From assembly GCF_015207285.1 (NCBI RefSeq), contig NZ_JADEXD010000012.1, positions 1-59,871 on the forward strand: 59,871 bases of DNA, written 5' to 3'. This DNA comes from Tychonema sp. LEGE 07203. GTDB taxonomy: Bacteria > Cyanobacteriota > Cyanobacteriia > Cyanobacteriales > Microcoleaceae. Both the position numbers and the translations under genes were made by a program. Shown here piece by piece: positions 1 to 7,788 of the stretch (position 1 is its first letter; each line of letters starts with the position of its first letter). The notes under the pieces are model-generated. The model made no database searches. It saw nothing but the letters and a program-made list of their open reading frames with translations, and was not told the DNA's origin.

Positions 1-10
1 AAGAGACAGG

Positions 11-50
11 ATGGGGAGATGGGCAGATGGGGAGATGGGCAGATGGGGAG
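11..50. repeat. Short tandem repeat (G-rich, period about 16)
   Basis: Units of the form GGGCAGATGGGGAGAT repeat about two and a half times. The rest of 51-269 is the leader of the next gene. It holds one perfect GGCGATCGCC octamer and no gene or riboswitch that I can recognise. Confidence 0.8.
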
Positions 51-269
51 TCGGAAAAATTTTTAAGCTTGACTTCTCGGCTCGATATCGATCGGTTAAA
101 TCGGTGAAATCCACTAGATAATTCGTTGCTGAACTTCCTTCGCAGGCGATCGCCTGCGACAAATTCACCGCACTAGGTTAAGATAAGTGAAGGTGACACT
201 CATTTTAGACAGAGCCGGTGATTTGCACTGCGCTCTTAGCTTGCAAATCTTAGGTGCAGAAAATAATTA

Positions 270-1040
270 ATGCTAGATCAATTTCTTGACGCTGCCCCCA
301 ATTTGGGAGCTGACACTTTTTTATTATTGTTAGTGTTAGTGGCTTTGGAGGCTGTACTTTCCGCTGACAACGCGATCGCCCTGGCGTCTATTGCTAAAGG
401 TTTGGAAAGTCCCAAGGTACAGCAACAGGCTCTCAATATCGGTTTGATAATTGCTTTTGTACTGCGAATTTTACTAATTTTCATAGCGACTTGGGTGCTC
501 AAGTTCTGGCAGTTTGAACTGCTGGGAGCACTCTACCTGCTGTGGCTAGTTTTCCAGCACTTTTCCTCAGAACCTGGCTCTGACGGAGAACATCACGGGC
601 CGAGATTTTCGTCTCTGTGGCAAGCAATTCCAGTGATTTGTCTGACGGATTTAGCATTTTCTTTGGATAGCGTTACTACTGCGATCGCAATTTCTGACGA
701 AACTTGGCTCGTGGTGACAGGTGCCACAATAGGAATTATCACCCTGCGATTTATGGCGGGGTTGTTCATCCGCTGGCTCGACGAGTTCGTACACTTAGAA
801 GATGCTGGCTACATTACAGTTGGCTTGGTGGGAATGCGATTGTTGCTGAGAGTAGTTAACGAGGATTTAGTACCTCCGCAGTGGTTGTTAATTACCAGTA
901 TCACCGCGCTATTTGTGTGGGGATTTTCTAAGCGCACTCCCGAGGCGTTGGAGATTGCAGAATCTCAGACAACAGCTCTCAATCAGCCGGATTCAGAAGT
1001 CGCACTGCCGGAATCGCCAGCACAGAAGTCCGAAGTTTAA
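270..1040 (+). CDS. TerC family integral membrane protein (probable metal exporter)
   Basis: The 256-residue protein is a hydrophobic TerC/Alx/YkoY-type membrane protein. It has about seven transmembrane segments and the two family hallmark acidic motifs: EAVLSADNAIALA near residues 28-40, and DLAFSLDSVTTAIA near 126-139. In characterised relatives these acidic residues line a metal path, and several members export manganese. A manganese role here is therefore inference from the family. The start is the ATG at 270, with a weak AGGTG about 13 bases upstream. The gene stands alone: the downstream neighbour is convergent and the intergenic region is full of repeats. No yybP-ykoY manganese riboswitch could be recognised in the leader. 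The C-terminal 25 residues are hydrophilic and look dispensable. Confidence 0.9.
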   Translation: MLDQFLDAAPNLGADTFLLLLVLVALEAVLSADNAIALASIAKGLESPKVQQQALNIGLIIAFVLRILLIFIATWVLKFWQFELLGALYLLWLVFQHFSSEPGSDGEHHGPRFSSLWQAIPVICLTDLAFSLDSVTTAIAISDETWLVVTGATIGIITLRFMAGLFIRWLDEFVHLEDAGYITVGLVGMRLLLRVVNEDLVPPQWLLITSITALFVWGFSKRTPEALEIAESQTTALNQPDSEVALPESPAQKSEV

Positions 1041-1057
1041 CATACAGCATATTCTAT

Positions 1058-1156
1058 GTATAGCGGTTCTCCTTGATGTGAGGTACTTTTTTTCGATCGG
1101 GCATCTATCGCCCGATCGCTTTTGCGTACTTCACAACGCTTGAAAACCGATATAGA
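1058..1156. repeat. MITE-like imperfect inverted repeat, about 100 bp
   Basis: The left end reads TATAGCGGTTCTC...GTGAGGTAC and the right end GTACTTCAC...AACCGATATA, which is its approximate reverse complement. An inner perfect palindrome flanks CGATCGGG...CCCGATCG. The same architecture recurs at 7296-7475 and 24454-24562, so this is a dispersed family and not a single terminator. Confidence 0.65.
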
Positions 1157-1160
1157 TATA

Positions 1161-1225
1161 GAAACCGGGTTTTTTAGAGGGTTCGGCTTGTCAACGGATG
1201 GGAGATCGGTAAACCCCGTTTCTGG
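1161..1225. repeat. GAAACCGGGTTT inverted-repeat element
   Basis: GAAACCGGGTTTT at the left and AAACCCCGTTTCTGG at the right form an imperfect hairpin. This is a solitary copy of the element that is amplified at 40198-40700 and 57436-57915. Nothing else is evident between 1226 and 1371. Confidence 0.6.
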
Positions 1226-1371
1226 GAGCGGCTGTAACGCATTTAAATTCTATATGCTGCGAGCAGTTTGACCGATAATTTAAATGCCGCGACATCTTGC
1301 AGCAACAAAGAATATACTGTATTACCTGCGATCGACCATTATACCCCTAGGGGCAGCTTCGCGGCCGAGGA

Positions 1372-2799
1372 TCACGCTAGCGCCATCCAAAAGAGTACCA
1401 CCAAAGTCAGACTCATCGCACCCACCAGATGATCGAACTCCTCAGCTACCCGCGGCAGTGCGATCGCTAACCGTTTAATCACTAAAACATAAATCAGCCA
1501 ACCAATAGCGATCGTCGCCAGTGCTTTAATGATTGTATCAATTTTATAAGCATCTAAATACACTACATTTGCGATAATTAGCCCGCTAATTAAAAGTGCG
1601 ATCGCCGGCCACAAGCCAGGCTGGACTTTCTGTTTTTCTCCACGCGGGAGAAAGATAAATTTGGCGAAGGATATAGCTGTACCAACGGCGGCAATCTTCA
1701 TCGGGATTACCTGCCAAGGTACTAGATTTTTGATCGTCAAGGCTTTGGCCCCAAATCCTACCAAAAAGGGAAAGCCAGAAATCGACAGGCTGGCGATAAC
1801 TAAGGCAATCCAAAGGTTAGGATCTATGGGTTTATATTGCAGTTCTTTGAGGTTCCGACTTGGTAAAGAACCTGAAATTAAAAATAGAGTTGATTTAACC
1901 AAACCGTGAGCCAGCGCATAAAATCCCCCCACTGCCGGTGCCGCCAAGACAAACCCTAACTGCGAAATTGTGTGAAAAGCCAACATCCGTTTTGTATCTT
2001 TTTCAAAGACGGCATAGCAGATTCCCATGAAAGCCGTCGCTACGCCCAAAATCCTGACGATATGATTGATATCATCGGAAATCAAAGCACAGCGCAACAG
2101 CGGTAAAATACTAGCTTTGATGACAATTCCTGATAGCAATGCTGAGACTGGGGTTTCTGATTCTGAGTGAGTTAGCGGCAGCCACAATCCCGAAACAAAA
2201 ATCCCTCCTTTAATCAACAATCCTAGAAATATCAGGGCTAAAGCTTCTGGCGGCGCACCCTTTAAACCCTCAAAACCAAAGGAATTATGAGTTTGATAGA
2301 CTAGCACAGCGCCCACCATATAAAATAGCATGGCGGTGTTGGTGATAAATAGATAGCGCAAACCTACCCAAAGCGAGCGATCGGTGCGAGGATAGGCAAT
2401 CAACAGAAAAGCAGCAATCCCGCTGACTTCTAAGGCGACATATAAACTGACAAAATCTGCACAGACAAAGGGAGCATTTATGCTGCCGTGCAAAATAATC
2501 ATCATAGAGTAAAAGAAAGCTGTTTTACTGCTGTACCAACAGTAGAAAATTACCGCAGCAGTTACTAGAGCATTTGTCAAGATAAAGTAGGCGCTTAAAT
2601 TGTCTGCGACTAATTCTACGCCGAAATTATCTAGTAATTTTAGTGTTAAGGGCGAACTCTCTCGAAAGAGCAGCAGCGCATAGCCTGCCGAAACAAAGGT
2701 AGCAGCCAAGGCGAGATATTTGTCAAGCTTGGGAATGAGAGCAATCACAAACCCGATAAAAAATGGTAGTGTCAGCCAAACGATCGTCAGGATATTCAT
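1372..2799 (-). CDS. mrpD2: Mrp antiporter subunit D, second copy (proton-translocating NuoN/NuoM-like)
   Basis: The 475-residue protein has about 14 transmembrane segments and belongs to the proton-conducting antiporter-like family (MrpD/MnhD, related to complex I NuoL/M/N). It shows the expected buried charges, including the conserved lysine in LLIKGGIFVSGLWLPLTHSE near residues 196-214. It aligns without a single gap to the 5048-6475 gene. The first roughly 250 residues are nearly identical and the last third is more divergent. It is the last gene of the Mrp operon, 51 bases after mrpB. Cyanobacterial Mrp systems often pair a short MrpA with extra D-type subunits, so this copy may stand in for the missing large MrpA domain (inference). 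Its upstream flank carries a relic of the mrpC 3' end. Confidence 0.93.
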   Translation of the reverse strand: MNILTIVWLTLPFFIGFVIALIPKLDKYLALAATFVSAGYALLLFRESSPLTLKLLDNFGVELVADNLSAYFILTNALVTAAVIFYCWYSSKTAFFYSMMIILHGSINAPFVCADFVSLYVALEVSGIAAFLLIAYPRTDRSLWVGLRYLFITNTAMLFYMVGAVLVYQTHNSFGFEGLKGAPPEALALIFLGLLIKGGIFVSGLWLPLTHSESETPVSALLSGIVIKASILPLLRCALISDDINHIVRILGVATAFMGICYAVFEKDTKRMLAFHTISQLGFVLAAPAVGGFYALAHGLVKSTLFLISGSLPSRNLKELQYKPIDPNLWIALVIASLSISGFPFLVGFGAKALTIKNLVPWQVIPMKIAAVGTAISFAKFIFLPRGEKQKVQPGLWPAIALLISGLIIANVVYLDAYKIDTIIKALATIAIGWLIYVLVIKRLAIALPRVAEEFDHLVGAMSLTLVVLFWMALA

Positions 2800-2833
2800 T
2801 GATGGGTGTCGCGGCGTGTTATTTTTTTCAATT
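2800..2833 (-). other. Relic of the mrpC 3' end and the mrpC-mrpD spacer
   Basis: Bases 2800-2833 match 6476-6509, the spacer plus last codons of mrpC, apart from a few substitutions. In the copy the mrpC stop codon position has been changed. The relic shows that mrpD2 was copied together with the mrpC-mrpD junction. Confidence 0.75.
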
Positions 2834-2850
2834 CAAAGTCCTAGAATCCA

Positions 2851-3513
2851 TCACAACAAGCCGCGATAGTGAATAAAAACCAACAAGACTGCCCAGGAGC
2901 CCAAGGCAACTTTTAAAGCCACCAAAATGTTTAGCAAAGGAAGCACTCCACCGCTAACTAATGCCCCAAACTCTCCATGCGGCAACTCGAATCCGCACAA
3001 AAGGATCGCTGACAGGGCAATAAAAACTAGCACCGAAATCTTCTCCCATGTAGCCGCGTGCCACCGTTCATAAATCCGCTGCATCCACTCGGATGATGAA
3101 GTAATTGCCACCAAGCCGATCGCCGTTCCCCCCGCTACACCCGCGGCAAAACCGCCACCGGGACTCAAATGCCCCCGCAGTGACAGTTCAATACTCACTA
3201 AAGCCGAAATAGTCGCTCCTAAACGAGATAAAATAATAGATGGTTGATCGGTAAACTGATAAATTGTGCAGGACGGGTTTTCTGTCGCCAACAGAAATTT
3301 AGCTCCCATAATGGCGATCGTAAATACCACCACTTCAAAAATCGTGTCATACAGCCGATTTCGGAAAATTATCGCCGACACGGCATTCGGAATCCCACTA
3401 TCTTTGACAAGCAATTCTACTATTGCCAAACCAGATAAACCTGACGTTGGATTTGCAAAAAACAGCATTTTGATGTAAAGCAATATCCCCGCCGCAACGT
3501 AAACCCATTTCAT
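2851..3513 (-). CDS. mrpB: Mrp antiporter subunit B (with fused MrpA-tail segment)
   Basis: This is a 220-residue membrane protein. The C-terminal half (about residues 90-220) is MnhB-like, with the motif SLRGHLSPGGGFAAG. The N-terminal part, including FRNRLYDTIFEVVVF, resembles the extreme C-terminal MbhE-type segment of full-length MrpA, so subunit boundaries are rearranged compared with bacillus-type Mrp. The ATG at 3513 is preferred to the one at 3528: it overlaps the mrpA stop by four bases (ATGA) and has a perfect GGAGG seven bases upstream. Known role of the family: a small subunit of the multi-subunit Na+/H+ antiporter in the plasma membrane. Confidence 0.9.
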   Translation of the reverse strand: MKWVYVAAGILLYIKMLFFANPTSGLSGLAIVELLVKDSGIPNAVSAIIFRNRLYDTIFEVVVFTIAIMGAKFLLATENPSCTIYQFTDQPSIILSRLGATISALVSIELSLRGHLSPGGGFAAGVAGGTAIGLVAITSSSEWMQRIYERWHAATWEKISVLVFIALSAILLCGFELPHGEFGALVSGGVLPLLNILVALKVALGSWAVLLVFIHYRGLL

Positions 3514-4124
3514 TGATAATCCTCCCATGAACCTGAAGCAAGTTTATAATCTAGACTCGTATTTATTGATGAAATTTCCGGCTGCATGATGTCATACAAC
3601 CGTTGGATTCTCGTGACAGTTAGATAATGTTTTGTTTCTGCCCCCCCCGCGGCATCACTATCTAGGACAGGCACACAAGTTGCATGAATTTCTTTCTCCA
3701 TCAGGGCGCGGTGTAAAGCCTCCAAACTTGTAAAAGGTACTACCTCAATGCGGAGATAATACTTGCTAAAAATTCTGCGAAAATCCTTCATCAAGGAGTT
3801 AAAATCGCGGGGACTTTCTACCGTCAACACTACTTTCAAAACATCGCCCCGAGACTCGACTTTCTCCTCTTCCAACACGCCCAAACGCATCACCAAGGAC
3901 GATCGCACCGCCACCGCATAAAGCGTGATTGCCAGCATCGTACCCATCAATGCTTCTGTCAAAGCCACATCCGCAGCCCCAAAAACTGAATATATCAATA
4001 CTGCGATCGCACCTAATATGCCGCGAATGACTAGGGCGTGGTAGGGATTCACCTGAACTACTACCATGCAAGCAGCCAAGGGCAACAGTGCAGTTAAGAT
4101 ATAAATGTAGCTATCATCATTCAT
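3510..4124 (-). CDS. mrpA: Mrp antiporter subunit A, C-terminal part only (MbhD/DUF4040 type)
   Basis: This 204-residue protein starts with about three transmembrane segments of DUF4040/MbhD type (motif FGAADVALTEALMGTMLAITL, residues about 48-68). A soluble domain of about 110 residues follows. Full-length MrpA of bacilli is about 800 residues with a large NuoL-like proton channel, and that part is absent here. Both ends overlap their neighbours by four bases (4121-4124 and 3510-3513), pointing to translational coupling. The soluble tail has no close relative that I recognise. It could be a regulatory domain specific to the cyanobacterial complex (inference). Confidence 0.88.
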   Translation of the reverse strand: MNDDSYIYILTALLPLAACMVVVQVNPYHALVIRGILGAIAVLIYSVFGAADVALTEALMGTMLAITLYAVAVRSSLVMRLGVLEEEKVESRGDVLKVVLTVESPRDFNSLMKDFRRIFSKYYLRIEVVPFTSLEALHRALMEKEIHATCVPVLDSDAAGGAETKHYLTVTRIQRLYDIMQPEISSINTSLDYKLASGSWEDYQ

Positions 4125-4423
4125 AATGTCTTCGGTGGAAACTCCGTCTGATTTTCTTCCCCGTCACTGGAACAGTGTGCAAAAACATACCCCAGCATTG
4201 TATTCCAGATTGCTAAGGAAATAATTGCCAAAATTAGCAATGGCCATTCATCGGGTATTTGTAGCAGCAGCGCTACCAGAAGCAGCATCGAACCCAAGGT
4301 ATCGGCAACGGAAAGACTGTGTAACTTAAATAATACCGATCGCTTGCTCAGTAAGTGAGAAGTTCCCCAGAACCAGAAGAATACTCCTAAAACCATCAAG
4401 AAATAACTCAAAATATCAATCAT
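4121..4423 (-). CDS. mrpG: Mrp antiporter subunit G
   Basis: The 100-residue protein has three transmembrane helices and fits the MnhG/PhaG family: MIDILSYFLMVLGVFFWF..., then KLHSLSVADTLGSMLLLVALLL. The start is the ATG at 4423, which overlaps the mrpF stop as ATGA. A longer reading from 4516 would add 31 non-membrane residues encoded inside mrpF and is unlikely. This is a small accessory subunit required for assembly of the antiporter in other bacteria (established for the family). Confidence 0.9.
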   Translation of the reverse strand: MIDILSYFLMVLGVFFWFWGTSHLLSKRSVLFKLHSLSVADTLGSMLLLVALLLQIPDEWPLLILAIISLAIWNTMLGYVFAHCSSDGEENQTEFPPKTL

Positions 4424-4671
4424 AGGTCGTCCAGCCGTTTTATTACATGGGCCAGCAGCATTAATCCCGCATTTCCTACAGTGAGGATAATCGCCCCCAC
4501 CACACCAATCATCCAATCGTCGCGCAAGACAGATATGAACAAAGTCATAATTCCTGCCTTTGAGGAAATACTAGCCAAAGCCAGCATTTTCTGCCAAATA
4601 TTATCATCCTTCCATGCCTCGTACATGGGGATGAGCATAGCTGCAATCATAGCAATTAGGACCAAGTTCAT
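4420..4671 (-). CDS. mrpF: Mrp antiporter subunit F
   Basis: This 83-residue, three-helix membrane protein is of MnhF/PhaF type. It overlaps mrpE by four bases at the start (4668-4671) and mrpG by four at the end. The loop sequence is more hydrophilic than in bacillus MrpF, but position and topology agree. In the family it is a small structural subunit that has also been linked to bile-salt or cation efflux. Confidence 0.85.
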   Translation of the reverse strand: MNLVLIAMIAAMLIPMYEAWKDDNIWQKMLALASISSKAGIMTLFISVLRDDWMIGVVGAIILTVGNAGLMLLAHVIKRLDDL

Positions 4672-5051
4672 GGCTTTTTCCTCGGCAGAACCCTGTGGAC
4701 TTCATAGCTGCCTGCGTGGTTGTGTCTGACAACAATTGTCTTTGGGGTAAATGTTATCACAAATACATCCAGAAATATCATGATCGGCGACCTTTTGAGT
4801 TTTACCCGTTCCAGGATGATGTCTTCTTCGTTGTGGGGACGGATAATTATTTCAAAGGCTTCAATGTATGCTACCGGAATCGCAATCAGGATTTTTTTGA
4901 TCATCCTCAGCCAATCCTTAAACCTTTCCGGGGATGTGTATCCGCGAGGCAGGAGAAATGCAATCACCACACCGATGATGATATTTACTAGACTCAGATC
5001 GGAAGTTAGCAAGAACCAAATTGTCAATCGTAATATCAAAGATCCAATCAT
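4668..5051 (-). CDS. mrpE: Mrp antiporter subunit E
   Basis: The 127-residue protein has two N-terminal transmembrane helices and a cytoplasmic C-terminal domain ending FVITFTPKTIVV..., the conserved MnhE core. The start is the ATG at 5051, giving the ATGA overlap with the mrpD1 stop that is repeated through the whole operon. An ATG 15 bases earlier (5066) is possible but breaks that pattern. This is a structural subunit of the antiporter. Confidence 0.9.
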   Translation of the reverse strand: MIGSLILRLTIWFLLTSDLSLVNIIIGVVIAFLLPRGYTSPERFKDWLRMIKKILIAIPVAYIEAFEIIIRPHNEEDIILERVKLKRSPIMIFLDVFVITFTPKTIVVRHNHAGSYEVHRVLPRKKP

Positions 5052-6475
5052 GCTAATGCCATCCAAAAGAGTACGATCAAACTTAGAGTCATGACACCGA
5101 TCAGATGATCGAACTGCTCGGCTACCCGCGGTAGAGCAATTGCTAACCGTTTAATCACTAAAACATAAATCAGCCAACCAATACCGATCGCCCCCAGTGC
5201 TTTGATTGTGTTCTCAATCGTGTAAGCATCTAGGTACACCGCATTTGCTATAATTAGCCCGCTAATTAAAAGTATGACTGCTTGCCACAAACCGATTTTG
5301 ATTTCTTGTGGTTCTTTGCGGGGCAGAAAGATGAATCTGGCATACACTATTGCTGTACCAACGGCGGCAATATTCATCGGGATTACCTGCCAAGGTGCTA
5401 GATTTTTGAGCGTCAAGGCTTTGGCCCCAAATCCTGCCAACAAGGGAAAGCCAGAAATCGACAGGCTGGCGATAACTAAGACAATCCAAATTTTAGGATC
5501 CATCGGCTTAGATTGCAGTTCTTTGATATTTCGACTTGGCAATGAACCTACAGTCAAGAACATTATCGATTTAGCCAAGCCGTGTGTCAGCGCATAAAAT
5601 CCCCCCACTGCCGGTGCAGCTAAGACAAACCCTAACTGCGAAATTGTGCTCAAAGCTAGAATCCGTTTTGTATCTTTTTCAAAGATGGCATAGCCGGTTC
5701 CCATGAAAGTCGTCGCTATGCCCAAAATTTTGACGATATGATTGATATCATCGGAAATCAAAGCACAGCGCAACAGCGGTAAAATACTAGCTTTGATGAC
5801 AATTCCTGATAGCAATGCTGAGACTGGGGTTTCTGATTCTGAGTGAGTTAGCGGCAGCCACAATCCCGAAACAAAAATCCCTCCTTTAACCAACAATCCT
5901 AGAAATATCAGGGCTAAAGCTTCTGGCGGCGCACCATTTAAACCCTCAAAACCAAAGGAATTATGAGTTTGATAGACTAGCACAGCGCCCACCAGATAAA
6001 ATAGCATGGCGGTGTTGCTGATAAATAAATAGCGCAAACCTACCCAAAGCGAGCGATCGGTGCGAGGATAGGCAATCAACAGAAAAGCAGCAATCCCGCT
6101 GACTTCTAAGGCCACATATAAACTGACAAAATCTGCACAGACAAAGGGAGCATTTGTGCTGCCGTGCAAAATAATCATCATAGAGTAAAAGAAAGCTGTT
6201 TTACCGCTGTGCCAACAGTAGACAATTACCGCAGCAGTTACTAGAGCATTTGTCAAGATAAAGTAGGCGCTTAAATTGTCTGCGACTAATTCTATGCCGA
6301 AATTATCTAGTAGTTTTAGTGTTAAGGGCGAACTCTCTCGAAAGAGCAGCAGCGCATAGCCTGCCGAAACAAAGGTAACGCCCAAGGCGAGATATTTGTC
6401 AAGCTTGGGGAGTAGATAAATGACGAACCCGATAAAAGATGGTAGTATCAGCCAAGCGATCGTCAGGATATTCAT
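5048..6475 (-). CDS. mrpD: Mrp antiporter subunit D, first copy
   Basis: This 475-residue MrpD/MnhD protein sits directly after mrpC (nine-base spacer) and overlaps mrpE. It is the canonical position and therefore probably the ancestral copy. It has about 14 helices and the conserved glutamate/lysine features of proton-translocating subunits, for example YVALEVSGIAAFLLIAY near residues 119-135. It differs from mrpD2 by roughly nine to eleven residues between positions 41 and 250. Differences are denser at the N terminus and in the last 200 residues. The near-identical block suggests either a recent duplication or gene conversion confined to the 5' half. Confidence 0.95.
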   Translation of the reverse strand: MNILTIAWLILPSFIGFVIYLLPKLDKYLALGVTFVSAGYALLLFRESSPLTLKLLDNFGIELVADNLSAYFILTNALVTAAVIVYCWHSGKTAFFYSMMIILHGSTNAPFVCADFVSLYVALEVSGIAAFLLIAYPRTDRSLWVGLRYLFISNTAMLFYLVGAVLVYQTHNSFGFEGLNGAPPEALALIFLGLLVKGGIFVSGLWLPLTHSESETPVSALLSGIVIKASILPLLRCALISDDINHIVKILGIATTFMGTGYAIFEKDTKRILALSTISQLGFVLAAPAVGGFYALTHGLAKSIMFLTVGSLPSRNIKELQSKPMDPKIWIVLVIASLSISGFPLLAGFGAKALTLKNLAPWQVIPMNIAAVGTAIVYARFIFLPRKEPQEIKIGLWQAVILLISGLIIANAVYLDAYTIENTIKALGAIGIGWLIYVLVIKRLAIALPRVAEQFDHLIGVMTLSLIVLFWMALA

Positions 6476-6484
6476 GGATGGGTG

Positions 6485-6820
6485 TTAGGGCGTGTTATTT
6501 TTTTCAATTTCGTTGGTTTCCAATGTGGGATTGTCTCGTGCTAGCTTCATCACGCCTACCAGCATCAGGGCTTGAATCGAAAAGCCGATGACGATCGCCG
6601 TTAAGATGATACCCTGGGGGACTGGATCGGCGTAAGCTTTACTTTTGACTTCTCCCATAATTGGGGTATACAAGCCCTTGAGGGATGCAATCAGCACATA
6701 ATAGGCAATTACACCAGTGCTCATCACGTCCATAGAGACGATCTTCATTACCAGGTTCTTTTTGAGGATGATACCAAAAAATCCGCACAGTATGGTGGCA
6801 AATACGAAGGCTTCTAACAC
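6485..6820 (-). CDS. mrpC: Mrp antiporter subunit C (NuoK-like)
   Basis: The 111-residue, three-helix protein is homologous to NuoK/MnhC. Features are KKNLVMKIVSMDVMSTGVIAY near residues 20-40 and DPVPQGIILTAIVIGFSIQAL, the conserved PQALVLTAIVI-like motif, near 66-86. It is the first gene of the operon, whose promoter must lie in the repeat-rich region above 6820. Its last codons (EIEKNNTP) are the part copied in front of mrpD2. Confidence 0.93.
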   Translation of the reverse strand: MLEAFVFATILCGFFGIILKKNLVMKIVSMDVMSTGVIAYYVLIASLKGLYTPIMGEVKSKAYADPVPQGIILTAIVIGFSIQALMLVGVMKLARDNPTLETNEIEKNNTP

Positions 6821-6914
6821 AGAAGTTTTTGTGGCTTAAGGTTTGGTTACAATCATACATTACTCAGGCACTACCGAGTTGGAGAATCGTGTTAAATTAA
6901 AGTAGCGACTTTCA

Positions 6915-6930
6915 CCGGGCGATCGCCCGG
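6915..6930. repeat. Perfect 16-bp palindrome containing GCGATCGC
   Basis: CCGGGCGATCGCCCGG is a perfect palindrome centred on a HIP1 octamer, about 95 bases upstream of mrpC. It may be a simple HIP1 expansion. A role as an operator is unproven. Confidence 0.6.
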
Positions 6931-7295
6931 CTGTGCGATCGGGCACCAGCGGTTGCGGTTTCGTCCGTGTCACCGCTCTTGTTTTGCGAAGTTGCCCAAT
7001 TTGTCAGGCTGTGAGGTTAGATTTTGGGGAATGAACCCTCAATCCTGAAAAATTAAAAGTGTAAAGTTCCAAGCTTTATGATATTATTAGCTGTAAATTG
7101 CCATCGCAACAATTCATTTCTAGTTGGCTATTGAATCTTGGTTATTGATAATTTTTTGAGAATTTTTAATTAATTGAATTAGGTTTAAATAGTTCGATTT
7201 TTAGAGCGCCAGGGAATTTCTGGCTCCGCTCCGTGCGACGAATAGTTTTGTCTTTAGTTGGATGAAAAACTCCGATCTTGCGATCTACAATAGAG

Positions 7296-7475
7296 CTATA
7301 GCACTTATCAGAAAGATGAGGTACTGTCGGCCCGCGCAGGGCCCAAGAGCATCGGGCCTAAAAGCATAAGGCATACCTCATCTTTCGCTTGAAAGGCTAT
7401 ATAGCATTTCGAGAGATCGTATGAGGTGCTGTCGGGCTTAGAGCATAGCTCACAACGATCGAGAACCGCTATATA
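7296..7475. repeat. Two adjacent MITE-like inverted repeats
   Basis: The first unit (7296-7401) has ends CTATAGCACTTATCAGAAAG and CTTTCGCTTGAAAGGCTATATAG, enclosing AAAGATGAGGTA and its reverse complement. The second (about 7399-7475) has ends TATATAGCATTTCGAGAGAT and CGATCGAGAACCGCTATATA. Both share termini and a GAGGTAC/T core with 1058-1156 and 24454-24562. The rest of the gene-free stretch 6821-7788 shows no other convincing feature. Confidence 0.65.
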
Positions 7476-7788
7476 TCGAAAATCCCCATTGCGATCGATA
7501 CAATTCCTACTCGCTTCAAAATAGCACGATAGCTGTGCATTTGTTTTCAGGTTTCAGGGTTTGTTAAGCAAAAACTATGAATTTTACGGTACTTTGAAGG
7601 AATGTCACAAAAGCCGATCGCCCTTTCCAGACAAATCACTCGCCCGCAACAACAACCGGAGCGGCGTTAGTACAATTGTCTGGCGAATTGAACAACCGGG
7701 TTTTTGTACAGTACGCAGAATAACGGCACTGTCGATCGGCAAAAAACCGCCTCGACAGCACCAAAATCTCTCGTCCGCAATTGCTAAA

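Noticed and set aside
180-269. yybP-ykoY manganese riboswitch before the TerC gene
   Set aside because: The conserved GGGGAGUA and AGCCUG loops could not be found.
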